DNA of 43,942 bases from positions 1 through 43,942 of the forward strand of contig NZ_JAKKFI010000061.1 of assembly GCF_022230955.1 (NCBI RefSeq). The letters are read 5' to 3'. Below, in pieces: positions 1 through 10,156 of the stretch. Under the pieces are notes generated by a model. It worked only from the letters and a program-made list of their open reading frames with translations, did not search any database and had not been told where the DNA came from. The translations under genes were made by a program, and so were the position numbers. Position 1 is the stretch's first letter. Each line of letters begins with the position of its first letter. This stretch comes from Micromonospora cabrerizensis (GTDB lineage: Bacteria; Actinomycetota; Actinomycetes; Mycobacteriales; Micromonosporaceae).

Positions 1-3000
1 AGCGCCCGACGGCGCAGCGCTCGCCGCTGCGGCGCAGCCCGGGCGGGCGGCCGGGGGCACGGCGGCCGGCCCTCGGCGACGACCGCGACGGCGGCCGGAG
101 CCCTCGACGGACGACCTCGCGTACGTCATCCACACCTCCGGGTCCACCGGCCGCCCCAAGGGCGTCATGGTCACCCACCGGGGGGTCTGCAACTACGTGC
201 GCTGGGCCGCCCAGGCCTACCGGCTGCGGCCCGGGGACACCGTCCCGCTGCACTCGTCGGTCGGTTTCGACCTGACCGTCACGAGCCTGCTGGTTCCGCT
301 GGTCAGCGGCGCCACCGTGCTGATGCTCGGCGAACACCTCGGCCCGGAGGCGCTCGGTGAGGCGCTGCGCCACCAGCGGCCGGCCTTCGGCCTGGTCAAG
401 ATCACGCCAGCCCAGCTCGACCTGGTCAACCATCAGCTCAGCCCCGCCGAGATGGCCGACCGCACCCGGTGCTTCGTCATCGGCGGCGAGAATCTGCGCG
501 CCGACCAGGTGGCCCCGTGGCGGGCGCACGCCCCCGGCACCGCGCTGGTCAACGAGTACGGGCCGACGGAGACCGTGGTCGGCTGCGCGGCGTACGAGGT
601 CGAGTCGTCCACTCCCGTCGACGGGTCGGTCCCGATCGGCCGGCCGATCGCCAACACCGAGCTGTACGTACTGGACGCCTGGGGCAACCCGGTCCCGGTC
701 GGCGTGACCGGGGAGCTGCACGTCGGCGGAGCGGGCGTGGCGCGCGGCTACCTGCACCAGCCCACGCTGACGGCGGCGCGGTTCGTCCCACACCCGTTCT
801 CGTCCGTCCCCGGCGCACGTCTGTACCGCACCGGCGACCTCGTGCGGCTGCGCCCCGACGGGAACCTGGAATACCTGGGCCGCACCGACAGCCAGGTCAA
901 GCTGCACGGCTACCGGGTGGAGTGCGGCGAGATCGAGGCCGCCGTCCGACGGTGCCGGCCGGACAGTGACGTGACCGTGCAGTTGCGTCGGGACGACCCC
1001 GACGACCCGCGCCTCGTCGCGTACGTCACCGGTGGAGCCGGTGGAGTCAGCAGCACCGGTGGGGTGGAGACCGACGCGGCGGCCCTGCGGACGGCGCTCG
1101 CCGCCGAACTGCCGTCCTACCTGGTGCCCGCCGCCGTCGTCTTCCTCGACGCGCTGCCGCTGACCCGCAACGGCAAGGTGGACGTCGCCGCGCTGCCCCC
1201 CGCCGGTCGGGAGGTGCCCCGGCAGCGCGCCGAGGCGGATCCGGATCACCCGACGCCACGACAGTCGGCGGCGGCCACCGTCGAGCCCGGGCCGGCCCAC
1301 TGGGATACCGCTCGGATCGGGCTCGAACGGCTGGTCGTGGACGTGTGGCGGGACGTGCTCGGCGTCGCGCAGGTCGGGACGCGGGACAACTTCTTCGACC
1401 TCGGCGGGCACTCGATGCGCCTGCTGGCTGTCCTCAGGCGACTGCACGAGCGGCTCGGCGAGGTCGTCACGGTCACCGACCTGTTCCGCAATCCCACGGT
1501 CGAGTCCCTGGCGACGTTCCTGACCACGGCCACCACCGGCGCGCAGGCCCCGGCCGCCCCGGCCCGCCGCACCCGGCCCCGGACGGGCACCACGGGCGAG
1601 CCCGGCGGCCTGATCGCCGTCGTCGGCATGGCGTGTCGCTTCCCGGGCGCGCGGACCATCGACGAGTACTGGCACAACATCCGCACCGGCGTGGAGTCGG
1701 TGCGGGAGTTCAGCGTCGAGGAGATGCTGGCCGACGGGGCCGACCCGACCCGGCTCGGCGACCCCGCGTACGTCCGCTCCGGCACCTGGCTGCCCGGGAT
1801 CGACGAGTTCGACGCGGCCTTCTTCGGCGTCACGCCCCGGGAGGCACAGACCCTCGACCCGCAGCACCGGATGCTGCTGGAGTGCGCCTGGCACGCGCTG
1901 GAGCACGCCGGCTACGACCCGTCCGGCCACGCTGGCCGGATCGGTCTGTTCGCCGGCTCGGGGCGCAGCACGTACCTGCTCGACAACCTGAGCAGCCACC
2001 CGGAGCTGGTGCACACCATCGGCGAACACCAGTTGTCGATCAACAACGACAAGGATTTCCTGCTCAGCCGGGTCGCCTACAAACTCGACCTGACCGGCCC
2101 CGCCGTCACCGTGGCGACGGCCTGCTCGACCTCCCTGGTAGCCGTGCACCTCGGCCGGCAGAGTCTGCTGACCGGCGAGTCCGACCTGGTCCTGGCCGGT
2201 GGGGTCAGCGTCTTCCCGGCGCAGCGACGCGGCTACCTCTACCACGACGGCGGGGTCTACTCCCCCGACGGACACTGCCGCCCGTTCAGCGCCGACGCGC
2301 GGGGCAGCATCGCTTCCAGCGGGGTCGGCATCGTCGCGCTGAAGCGGCTGGAGGACGCGGTGGCGGACAACGACACCGTCTACGCGGTGATCCGCGGTTC
2401 CGCGATCAACAACGACGGCGCGCGCCGCACCGGCTACACCGCGCCGGGGGTCGACGGCCAGGTCGCGGTGATCAGCAGCGCCCTCGCGTCGGCCGGTGTG
2501 CCGCCCCGCTCGGTCAGCTATGTGGAGGCGCACGGCACCGGCACCAGCCTCGGCGACCCCATCGAGGTGACCGCCCTGACCGAGGCGTTCCGGCAGGGCA
2601 CCGACGAACAGGGCTTCTGCGCCCTCGGCTCGGCCAAGGCCAACATCGGGCACACCGACGCCGCCGCCGGTGTGGCCGGTCTGCTCAAGACCATCATGGC
2701 GTTGCACAGTCGTACGCTGCCGCCCACCATCAACGTGAGCCGACCCAACCCGGCGATCGACTTCGAGAGCAGCCCGTTCTACCTGAACGACACCGCCCGA
2801 CCGTGGCCCGGCGACGACGGGCCGCGCCGGGCGGGGGTCAGCTCGTTCGGCATGGGCGGCACGAACGCGCACCTCGTGCTGGAGGAGCCGCCGACAACGG
2901 CCGCCGCGCCGCCGGCCCCGCCGGCCGGGCCGCACCTGCTGGTCGTGTCGGCGCGTACGGTCGAGTCGCTGGACCGGCAGACGCGTCAGCTCCGCGACTG

Positions 3001-6000
3001 GGTTGCCGCCCAGCCCGAGATCGACCTCGCCGACGTGGCGGCGAACCTGGGCCGGCGTCAGCCGATGACCCACCGCCGCTTTCTCGTCGCGGCGGACCAC
3101 GCCGACGCGCTGGTCGCCCTCGACGCGCCGCAACGGCAGTTCAGCGGCGTTCATCCCGCTGGCCGTCGGACGCTGGTGTTCGCGTTCCCGGGGCACGGCG
3201 CGCAGCACGTGGCGATGGGCGCCGGCCTGTACCGCGCGGAGGCGACCTACCGGGCGGTGGTGGACGAGTGCGCCGAGTTGCTCCGCGACGACCTGGGCCT
3301 CGACCTGCGTACGCTGCTGTGCCCCGCCCCCGACGGCCACCCGGAGGCGGAGCGGCTGCTTGCGCGGCCCGCGCTGATCCAACCCGCCCTGTTCGTCACC
3401 GGGTACGCCCTGGCCCGGTCGCTGCTCGCCCGCGGGGTGACCCCGGACCTGATGGTGGGACACAGCCTCGGCGAGTACGTCGCGGCGTGCCTCGCCGGCG
3501 TCTTCTCCCTGCCCGACGCGCTGCGGCTGGTGAGCGCCCGCGGTGAGCTGGTCGAACGGACCCCGGCCGGTGCGATGCTCGCGGTGAGCCTGCCGGAGAC
3601 GGCGATGGCCGCGCTGACGGTGGACGGTCTGTCGCTGGCCGCCGTCAACGCGCCCGAGCTGTGTGTGCTGTCCGGCGCACCGCAGGCGATCGAGGAGCTA
3701 CGCCGGCGGCTGACCGCCGACGGGGTCGAGTGCCGGCCGCTTCATGTCACCCGGGGCTACCACTCGGCCCTGCTCGACCCGGTGCTCGACGAGTTCGCCG
3801 ATCACGCACGCCGGGTGACCTACCACGAGCCGCAACGCCCGTACCTGTCCAACCTGACCGGCGGCCCGGTCACCCCCGGGCAGGTCACCGACCCCGCGTA
3901 CTGGGTGCGGCACATGCGGGAGCCGGTCCGGTTCGCCGAGTCGGCCACGCTGCTCGCCGAGCAGGACGTCGTCCTCGCGGAGCTGGGCCCCGGGCACGCC
4001 CTCGGTGGCCTCGCCCGGTTGGCCGGGGTACGCCCCGGTCAGGTGGTGGCGGCGATGCGGCATCCGCGCAGCGACGCCGACGACCTCACCACGATGCTCG
4101 ACGCGGTGGGCCGGATGTGGCTGGCCGGCGCGCAGCTCGACTGGCAGGCGTTCCACGGTGGCCCACGCCGCCGCCTGGCCCTGCCCGGCTATCCCTTCGA
4201 GCGACGCCGCCACTGGGTGGACGCGGTGTCGCGCCCCGAAACGGCGACGTCAGCGCAGGTCGCGCCGACCGTGTCGGAGGCACCCGGGCAGGACGAGGCC
4301 GGCAACCGCCCGCCCGTCAGCACGGCCTACGTCGCCCCGAGCACGCCCGGGCAGGAGATCGTGGCGGAGCTGTGGAGCGAGCTGCTCGGGATCTCACCGA
4401 TCGGGGCGCTCGACAACCTCTTCGAGCTGGGCGGGCACTCGCTGCTGGCCACCCAGTTCGTCGTCCGGCTGCGGGCCCGACTCGGCGTCGCGCTGCCACT
4501 GGAGACAATCTTCGCGACTCCGACCGTCGCCGGGATCGCCGCCACGCTGCCGGAGACCAGCCCCGTACCCACCACCACCGTCGCCCCGCAGCCCAGCGCC
4601 GCGCCGAGTATCCCCCGCGCCGACCCCGACACCGGGCCCGCGCCGCTCTCCTCCGGGCAGCACCGGCTGTGGTTCCTGGACCAGGCGTACGAGCAGAGCG
4701 CCTACACCGTCGGCACGGCACTGCTGCTGGAGGGCATCCTCGACGTCGACGCGCTGCGCGGGGCCCTCGGGGAGCTGACCCGGCGGCACGAGTCGCTGCG
4801 GACCGTCTTCCCGCTCGGACCCGACGGCGACCCGGTGCAGCAGGTGCTGCCGCCCGGCCCGGTCGACCTGCCGATCGTGTCCGCCCCGACCGGCGCGGGC
4901 GACGCGGCCCCGGTCGCCCGCAGCATCGTGGAGCCGGCGGTCGCCGACGCGGTGCCGCCGTGGGCCCACGCCGCGCTGGCCGCCGACGTCGGACGCCCGT
5001 TCGACCTGGCCCGCGGGCCGCTGTTCCGGGCCGTGCTCCTGCGCCTCGCCGACGACCGGCACGTGCTGTCGATGACCATGCACCACGCGGTCTCCGACGG
5101 CTGGTCACTCGGCATCGTCGCCGGTGAGGTGGCCACCCTGTACGGCGCCGCCCTGGACGGTCGCGCCGCACCGCTGCCCGACCTGGCCGTCCAGTACGGC
5201 GACTACGCCCGGTGGCAACGCAGCCGGCTTGCGGACGCCGACAGCGACGACATGCGGTACTGGCGCGGCCAGCTCGACGGGGTGACGAGCGTCCTGGAGG
5301 TGCCCACCGACCGGCCCCGACCGCCCGTGCAGACGTTCCACGGCGCGGTGCACACCCGGGTCCTGTCCCCGCACGCCGCCGACGAGCTGCGCCGGTTCAG
5401 CCAGGCCCGGGGCGCCACCCTGGCCATGACGGTGCTGTCCGCCCTGAAGGCGCTGCTGTGGCGCTACACCGGTCAACGGGACATCTGCATCGGCACGCCG
5501 GTCGCCGGGCGGGTCCGCGCCGAGCTCGAACCGATGGTCGGCTTCTTCGTCAACATGCTGCCGTTGCGGACCACGCTCGACGGGCAGTGGACCTTCGAGG
5601 AGCTGCTCCAGCAGGTCCGGCGCACCGCCCTGGGCGCGTACGACCACCAGGAGGTGCCGTTCGAGCGACTGGTGGATCTCGTCGACGCGCCCCGCGACCT
5701 CAGCCGCAACCCGCTGTTCCAGGTGATGTTCAACCTGCTGAACCTGCCCGAGCGGCGCGACCTGGGCACGGCCGGGCTGCGGATGGTCCAGTTCGCCGTC
5801 GAGCCGGGCATCGCCCAGCAGGACCTCGCCCTGTACGCGTACGAGGTGACCGAGGGGCTGCGGTTCCGGTTGGAGTACAACACCGACCTGTTCGACACGG
5901 CCACCGCCGAGCGGATGATGGGGCACCTGGAGACGCTGCTCGCCACCGCCGTCGCCGACCCCGACGTCCGGTTGACGGATCTGGCCGTCCTCACCCCCGC

Positions 6001-9000
6001 CGAGCTGACCCGCGTCGGCGAGTGGAACGACACCGCCACCCCACCCGGGTGGGCCACACCCGGCCGCGACGGGGGCACGCCGACCCTGGTCGAGCTGATC
6101 GCACACCAGGTCGCCACGAACCCCGACCGGCCCGCCGTGACGTTCGGCGCGACCACGCTCACCTACGCCCAGCTCAACGCCCGGGCCAACCGGCTCGCGC
6201 ACCGGCTCCGCCGGGCCGGCGTCGGCCCCGACGACACGGTCGCCGTCTGCCTGCACCGCTCCGAGGCGCTGCCGGTCACGCTGCTCGGTGTGCTCAAGGC
6301 CGGCGGCGCGTACGTCCCGGTGGACCCCGAGTATCCGATCGAGCGGCAGCGGTACGTGCTGACGCACAGCGGCGCGGGCGTCCTGGTCACCGAACCGGGC
6401 CTCGCCGACCGCTTCACCGGGTACGCCGGTGAGGTGTTGCGCAGCGACGCGAGTGCGGCCACCGGGCCGGAGACCGACCCCGAGCCGCTGGCCGGTCCGG
6501 ACCATCTCGCGTACGTGATCTACACGTCCGGGTCGACGGGCCACCCCAAGGGGGTCCGGGTGACGCACGGCGCGGTCGTCAACACCCTGGCTGCCATGCG
6601 GGAGCGGCCCGGCCTGACCAGCGACGGCACGATGCTCGCGATGGCCAGCTTCGCCTTCGACATGTCCGTACCGGAGCTGTTCCTGCCCCTGGTCGTCGGC
6701 GCGCGGATGCTGCTGGTGGGCCGCGACGTCGGCTACGACGCGCCGCGACTGGCCGCGCTGCTCGCCGCGGAGGGGGTCACCCTGGCCCAGGGCACCCCGG
6801 CGACCTGGCGGCTGCTGATCGAGTCCGGCTGGGCCGGGCTGCCCGGCCTGACGGCGGTGTGCGGCGGCGAGGCGGTGTCCGCGCCGCTGGCCCGGCAGCT
6901 CGCCGAGCGGGTCGACGCGTTGTGGAACCTGTACGGCCCGACCGAGGCCGCCGTGTGGTCCACCATGGAACGCCTCGAACCCGACGTGACGCGCCTCAGC
7001 ATCGGTCGCCCGATCGGCAACGTGCGCGCCTACGTGCTCGACCCGCAACTCCGACCGGCCCCGGTGGGTGTGCTGGGCGAGCTGTACCTCGGCGGCGCGG
7101 GGCTGGCGCGTGACTACCACGGCGACCCCGACCTCACGGCGCAACGGTTCGTGTCGGACCCGTTCTCCGCCGGCCGGCTGTACCGCACCGGCGACCTCGG
7201 CCGGTGGCTGGCCGACGGCCGCATCGAGTTCGCCGGCCGCAGCGACTCACAGGTCAAGGTGCGCGGGTTCCGCATCGAGCTGGGCGAGATCGAGTCGGTG
7301 CTGCGCCGCCACCCGGAGGTCCGCGACACCGCGGTGGTGGTCCGCGAGGACGACGGCGAGAAGAGCGTCGTGGCCTACCTGACGCTGACCACCGCGACGG
7401 CGACCGACGGGGACGGACCGGACGGCGGTACGGCGGCGCAACCCGTACCCGACTTCGACGCGGACCCCACGCCCTGGCGGGCGTTCGCGCGCACCTACCT
7501 GCCCGACTACATGGTCCCGTCCGCGTTCGTGGTGCTCGACCGGATGCCACTGAGCGCCAACCGCAAGGTCGACCGGGCCGCCCTGCCGGCACCGGTACGC
7601 GGCGGGGCCGGCGTCGGCGCGGCACCGCCCGACACCCCGCTGCGGGCGGCACTGGCCCGGCGGTGGGCGGCGGTGCTCGGTTACGACACCGTCGGCATCG
7701 ACGACGACTTCTTCGACCTCGGCGGCGACTCCTTCAAGGCCATCAAGGCGTTGGCCGGCAACGACCCGGCGATCAGCGTCCTCGATCTGTTCCGCCACCC
7801 GACGATCCGCTCGTTGACCGAGCACCTGGACGCGACGGGAGGGTCCGCCGGCCGGCTGCTGCACGAGCTGACGCCGGCGCGACCGGCGACGCCGACGCGA
7901 CTGACGCTGGTGTGCGTACCGTTCGCCGCCGGTAGCGCGATCACCTTCCAGCCGCTGGCGGACGCCCTCCCGCCCGGCGTGCGGCTGTACGCCCTGGAGC
8001 GCCCCGGGCACGACGTGAACCGCCCGGACGATCCCCTGCTGGGCATGGACGAGCTGGTGGACGGCTGTGTGGCCGAGGTCGTCGCGGGGATCAGCGGTCC
8101 GGTGGCGGTGTACGGGCACTGCATGGGCGGCGCCGAGGCGGTGGAGCTGGGCCGTCGGCTGGAGGCCGCCGGCGTGGAGCTGACCGGCGTGGTCATCGGC
8201 GCCCACTTCCCCGCCCCTCGGCTGCCCGGCCGGGTGTTCCGCTGGCTCCGGCAGTGGTTCCCGACGGAGCGGTGGACGTCGAAGCGGCGGACCCTGGAGT
8301 CACTGCGGGCGATGGGCTTCTTCACCGAGGTCTTCGACGAGCGGGAGAAGGACTTCGTGATGCGCGTGGTCCTGGCCGACGCCGCGATGGGCGAGGACTA
8401 CTACACCGACGTCTACGACAGCGGCCTGTCCCGGAAACTGTCGGCCCCGATCGTCTGCGTGGTCGGTGGCGGCGACCGGGCCACCGAGCTGTACCAGGAG
8501 CGCTACCTGGAGTGGGAGTTCTTCTCCGACCGGGTTTCCCTGGAGGTCATCGAGGGCGCCGGCCACTACTTCGCCAAACACCAACCCGCCGAGGTGGCGC
8601 GCATCATCCTGGCGACCTGCGATCCGTCCACCGCGACGCCGGTCCGGTCGTCGACCGACGCGGCGACCCTCCAGGGCGACGCCGGGCCCCCGCCGGCCGA
8701 CGCCGTCGTGGCCGCGCCGGCACCCAGGAGGCCGGCGACCCCGCCCGGCGTACGCCGTCCGATGCCCAGCCTCACCGTGTTCTACCTGATCGCCCTGGGG
8801 CAGCTCGTCTCGCTGATCGGCAGCGGACTGACCGGGTTCGGCATGGGCCTGTGGGTGTACCAGCAGACCGGGTCCGTCTCGTTGTTCGCCACGGCCACCG
8901 TCCTGGCGCTGCTTCCCGCCGTGGTGCTGTCCCCCGTCGCGGGGGCGCTGGCCGACCGGTGGGACCGGCGGCACATCATGATCGTCGCGGACTGCGTGGC

Positions 9001-10156
9001 CGCCACCGGCACGGTGAGCCTCGCCCTGCTGCTGTGGCTCGGCCAGCTCCAGCTCTGGCACGTCTTCACCGCCATCACCGTCACCGCCGTGGCGACCGCC
9101 TTCCAGCTACCGGCCTACCTGGCGGCCGTCACGCAACTCGTGCCGAAGCGGTACTACGGGCGCGCCAACGGCATCGTCTCCCTCGGCACCGCGACGAGCA
9201 CGGTGCTGGCGCCGCTGCTCGGCGGTGCGCTGGTCATCGCGGTCGGGCTGCGCGGCGTCGTGATCATCGACCTGCTCACCTTCGCCGTCGCGGTCACCGT
9301 CACCCTGTCGGTCCGGTTCCCGAACACCCTGTTCGTCCGGCGCGAGGAGACCTTCCGGCGGGCGGTCCTGGGCGGTTGGCGGTTCATCGTCCGCCGGCAC
9401 GGCCTGGTGGCCCTGGTCGTGCTGACCGCGTCGCTCAACTACTTCTTCGCCATGGTCGAGGTCCTGGTCACCCCGCTGACCCTGTCCTTCGGTGACCCGG
9501 CGGTCCTCGGCCGGGTGCTCGCCGCCAGTGGCGTCGGCATGGTCGTCGGCTCGGTCCTGATGGGAGTGTGGGGCGGCACGGCCCGGCGGACCACCGGAAT
9601 CCTGGCCAGCGTCGTGCTCCTCGGCGCGTCGCTGGTCACCGTCGGCCTGCACCCGAGCCCCCTGTTCCCGGCACTCGGCCTGTTCGGCATGGGCCTGGCC
9701 ACAGCCCTGGTGAACACGCACTGGCTGGCCATCGTGCAGGCCAAGGTGGGGCTGGAGCTACAGGGTCGGGTGCTCTCGATGGGGCAGATGCTGTCCTGGC
9801 TGATGGTGCCGGCCGGCTTCCTCACCGCCGGTCCGCTCGCCGAGCACGTGTTCGCCCCGATGGTGTCGCCCGACGGCCTGCTGTCCACTGTCGTCGGCAG
9901 CGGCCCGGGCCGGGGCATGGCCCTCGCGGCGATCGTCGCCGGCCTCTGCTCGCTCGCCCTGGCCGCCGTCGGCATCGCCTACCGGCCGATCCGCCACGTC
10001 GAGGACGAGCTGCCCGACAACGACCCCGGCACGGTCATCGTCGCCGACAAGGACCGCCTCCAGGCCGAGGCCGACCGCCGGCTCGCGGCACACCGCGCCG
10101 CGGGCACACAGCAGGCCGAACCGGTCCCGGTGGGCGGACGCGGTGGTCGTCGATGA
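1..10156 (+). CDS. Hybrid NRPS/PKS with C-terminal thioesterase and fused MFS exporter (5' partial)
   Basis: The reading frame is open from base 2, and the window opens inside an adenylation domain, so the true start lies upstream. Domains by base position: A from core A3 (about 110-1200, code read as DLTKVGEVGK, closest to Asn, then Asp); T (about 1320-1530, LGGHS); KS (about 1610-2890, active Cys in TACSTS at 2123); AT (about 2940-4220, GHSLGEY); ACP (about 4345-4550); C (about 4640-5960, HHAVSDG); A (about 6085-7590, code DMPQVGLVWK, nearest to Gly codes); T (about 7640-7830, LGGDS); TE (about 7880-8630, nucleophile motif GHCMGG); MFS transporter of about 12 membrane segments (about 8760-10060). 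There is no KR, DH or ER, so the PKS module should leave a beta-ketone. The stop overlaps the next start as ATGA. The chain would activate an amino acid, extend it by one ketide, add a residue, release it and perhaps export it. Substrate codes were read by eye. Confidence 0.93.
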   Translation, partial: APDGAALAAAAQPGRAAGGTAAGPRRRPRRRPEPSTDDLAYVIHTSGSTGRPKGVMVTHRGVCNYVRWAAQAYRLRPGDTVPLHSSVGFDLTVTSLLVPLVSGATVLMLGEHLGPEALGEALRHQRPAFGLVKITPAQLDLVNHQLSPAEMADRTRCFVIGGENLRADQVAPWRAHAPGTALVNEYGPTETVVGCAAYEVESSTPVDGSVPIGRPIANTELYVLDAWGNPVPVGVTGELHVGGAGVARGYLHQPTLTAARFVPHPFSSVPGARLYRTGDLVRLRPDGNLEYLGRTDSQVKLHGYRVECGEIEAAVRRCRPDSDVTVQLRRDDPDDPRLVAYVTGGAGGVSSTGGVETDAAALRTALAAELPSYLVPAAVVFLDALPLTRNGKVDVAALPPAGREVPRQRAEADPDHPTPRQSAAATVEPGPAHWDTARIGLERLVVDVWRDVLGVAQVGTRDNFFDLGGHSMRLLAVLRRLHERLGEVVTVTDLFRNPTVESLATFLTTATTGAQAPAAPARRTRPRTGTTGEPGGLIAVVGMACRFPGARTIDEYWHNIRTGVESVREFSVEEMLADGADPTRLGDPAYVRSGTWLPGIDEFDAAFFGVTPREAQTLDPQHRMLLECAWHALEHAGYDPSGHAGRIGLFAGSGRSTYLLDNLSSHPELVHTIGEHQLSINNDKDFLLSRVAYKLDLTGPAVTVATACSTSLVAVHLGRQSLLTGESDLVLAGGVSVFPAQRRGYLYHDGGVYSPDGHCRPFSADARGSIASSGVGIVALKRLEDAVADNDTVYAVIRGSAINNDGARRTGYTAPGVDGQVAVISSALASAGVPPRSVSYVEAHGTGTSLGDPIEVTALTEAFRQGTDEQGFCALGSAKANIGHTDAAAGVAGLLKTIMALHSRTLPPTINVSRPNPAIDFESSPFYLNDTARPWPGDDGPRRAGVSSFGMGGTNAHLVLEEPPTTAAAPPAPPAGPHLLVVSARTVESLDRQTRQLRDWVAAQPEIDLADVAANLGRRQPMTHRRFLVAADHADALVALDAPQRQFSGVHPAGRRTLVFAFPGHGAQHVAMGAGLYRAEATYRAVVDECAELLRDDLGLDLRTLLCPAPDGHPEAERLLARPALIQPALFVTGYALARSLLARGVTPDLMVGHSLGEYVAACLAGVFSLPDALRLVSARGELVERTPAGAMLAVSLPETAMAALTVDGLSLAAVNAPELCVLSGAPQAIEELRRRLTADGVECRPLHVTRGYHSALLDPVLDEFADHARRVTYHEPQRPYLSNLTGGPVTPGQVTDPAYWVRHMREPVRFAESATLLAEQDVVLAELGPGHALGGLARLAGVRPGQVVAAMRHPRSDADDLTTMLDAVGRMWLAGAQLDWQAFHGGPRRRLALPGYPFERRRHWVDAVSRPETATSAQVAPTVSEAPGQDEAGNRPPVSTAYVAPSTPGQEIVAELWSELLGISPIGALDNLFELGGHSLLATQFVVRLRARLGVALPLETIFATPTVAGIAATLPETSPVPTTTVAPQPSAAPSIPRADPDTGPAPLSSGQHRLWFLDQAYEQSAYTVGTALLLEGILDVDALRGALGELTRRHESLRTVFPLGPDGDPVQQVLPPGPVDLPIVSAPTGAGDAAPVARSIVEPAVADAVPPWAHAALAADVGRPFDLARGPLFRAVLLRLADDRHVLSMTMHHAVSDGWSLGIVAGEVATLYGAALDGRAAPLPDLAVQYGDYARWQRSRLADADSDDMRYWRGQLDGVTSVLEVPTDRPRPPVQTFHGAVHTRVLSPHAADELRRFSQARGATLAMTVLSALKALLWRYTGQRDICIGTPVAGRVRAELEPMVGFFVNMLPLRTTLDGQWTFEELLQQVRRTALGAYDHQEVPFERLVDLVDAPRDLSRNPLFQVMFNLLNLPERRDLGTAGLRMVQFAVEPGIAQQDLALYAYEVTEGLRFRLEYNTDLFDTATAERMMGHLETLLATAVADPDVRLTDLAVLTPAELTRVGEWNDTATPPGWATPGRDGGTPTLVELIAHQVATNPDRPAVTFGATTLTYAQLNARANRLAHRLRRAGVGPDDTVAVCLHRSEALPVTLLGVLKAGGAYVPVDPEYPIERQRYVLTHSGAGVLVTEPGLADRFTGYAGEVLRSDASAATGPETDPEPLAGPDHLAYVIYTSGSTGHPKGVRVTHGAVVNTLAAMRERPGLTSDGTMLAMASFAFDMSVPELFLPLVVGARMLLVGRDVGYDAPRLAALLAAEGVTLAQGTPATWRLLIESGWAGLPGLTAVCGGEAVSAPLARQLAERVDALWNLYGPTEAAVWSTMERLEPDVTRLSIGRPIGNVRAYVLDPQLRPAPVGVLGELYLGGAGLARDYHGDPDLTAQRFVSDPFSAGRLYRTGDLGRWLADGRIEFAGRSDSQVKVRGFRIELGEIESVLRRHPEVRDTAVVVREDDGEKSVVAYLTLTTATATDGDGPDGGTAAQPVPDFDADPTPWRAFARTYLPDYMVPSAFVVLDRMPLSANRKVDRAALPAPVRGGAGVGAAPPDTPLRAALARRWAAVLGYDTVGIDDDFFDLGGDSFKAIKALAGNDPAISVLDLFRHPTIRSLTEHLDATGGSAGRLLHELTPARPATPTRLTLVCVPFAAGSAITFQPLADALPPGVRLYALERPGHDVNRPDDPLLGMDELVDGCVAEVVAGISGPVAVYGHCMGGAEAVELGRRLEAAGVELTGVVIGAHFPAPRLPGRVFRWLRQWFPTERWTSKRRTLESLRAMGFFTEVFDEREKDFVMRVVLADAAMGEDYYTDVYDSGLSRKLSAPIVCVVGGGDRATELYQERYLEWEFFSDRVSLEVIEGAGHYFAKHQPAEVARIILATCDPSTATPVRSSTDAATLQGDAGPPPADAVVAAPAPRRPATPPGVRRPMPSLTVFYLIALGQLVSLIGSGLTGFGMGLWVYQQTGSVSLFATATVLALLPAVVLSPVAGALADRWDRRHIMIVADCVAATGTVSLALLLWLGQLQLWHVFTAITVTAVATAFQLPAYLAAVTQLVPKRYYGRANGIVSLGTATSTVLAPLLGGALVIAVGLRGVVIIDLLTFAVAVTVTLSVRFPNTLFVRREETFRRAVLGGWRFIVRRHGLVALVVLTASLNYFFAMVEVLVTPLTLSFGDPAVLGRVLAASGVGMVVGSVLMGVWGGTARRTTGILASVVLLGASLVTVGLHPSPLFPALGLFGMGLATALVNTHWLAIVQAKVGLELQGRVLSMGQMLSWLMVPAGFLTAGPLAEHVFAPMVSPDGLLSTVVGSGPGRGMALAAIVAGLCSLALAAVGIAYRPIRHVEDELPDNDPGTVIVADKDRLQAEADRRLAAHRAAGTQQAEPVPVGGRGGRR

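Noticed and set aside
5105..7144. A 679-codon minus-strand open frame within the hybrid synthase
   Set aside because: Composition is that of a shadow frame and the plus-strand C and A motifs are unmistakable.
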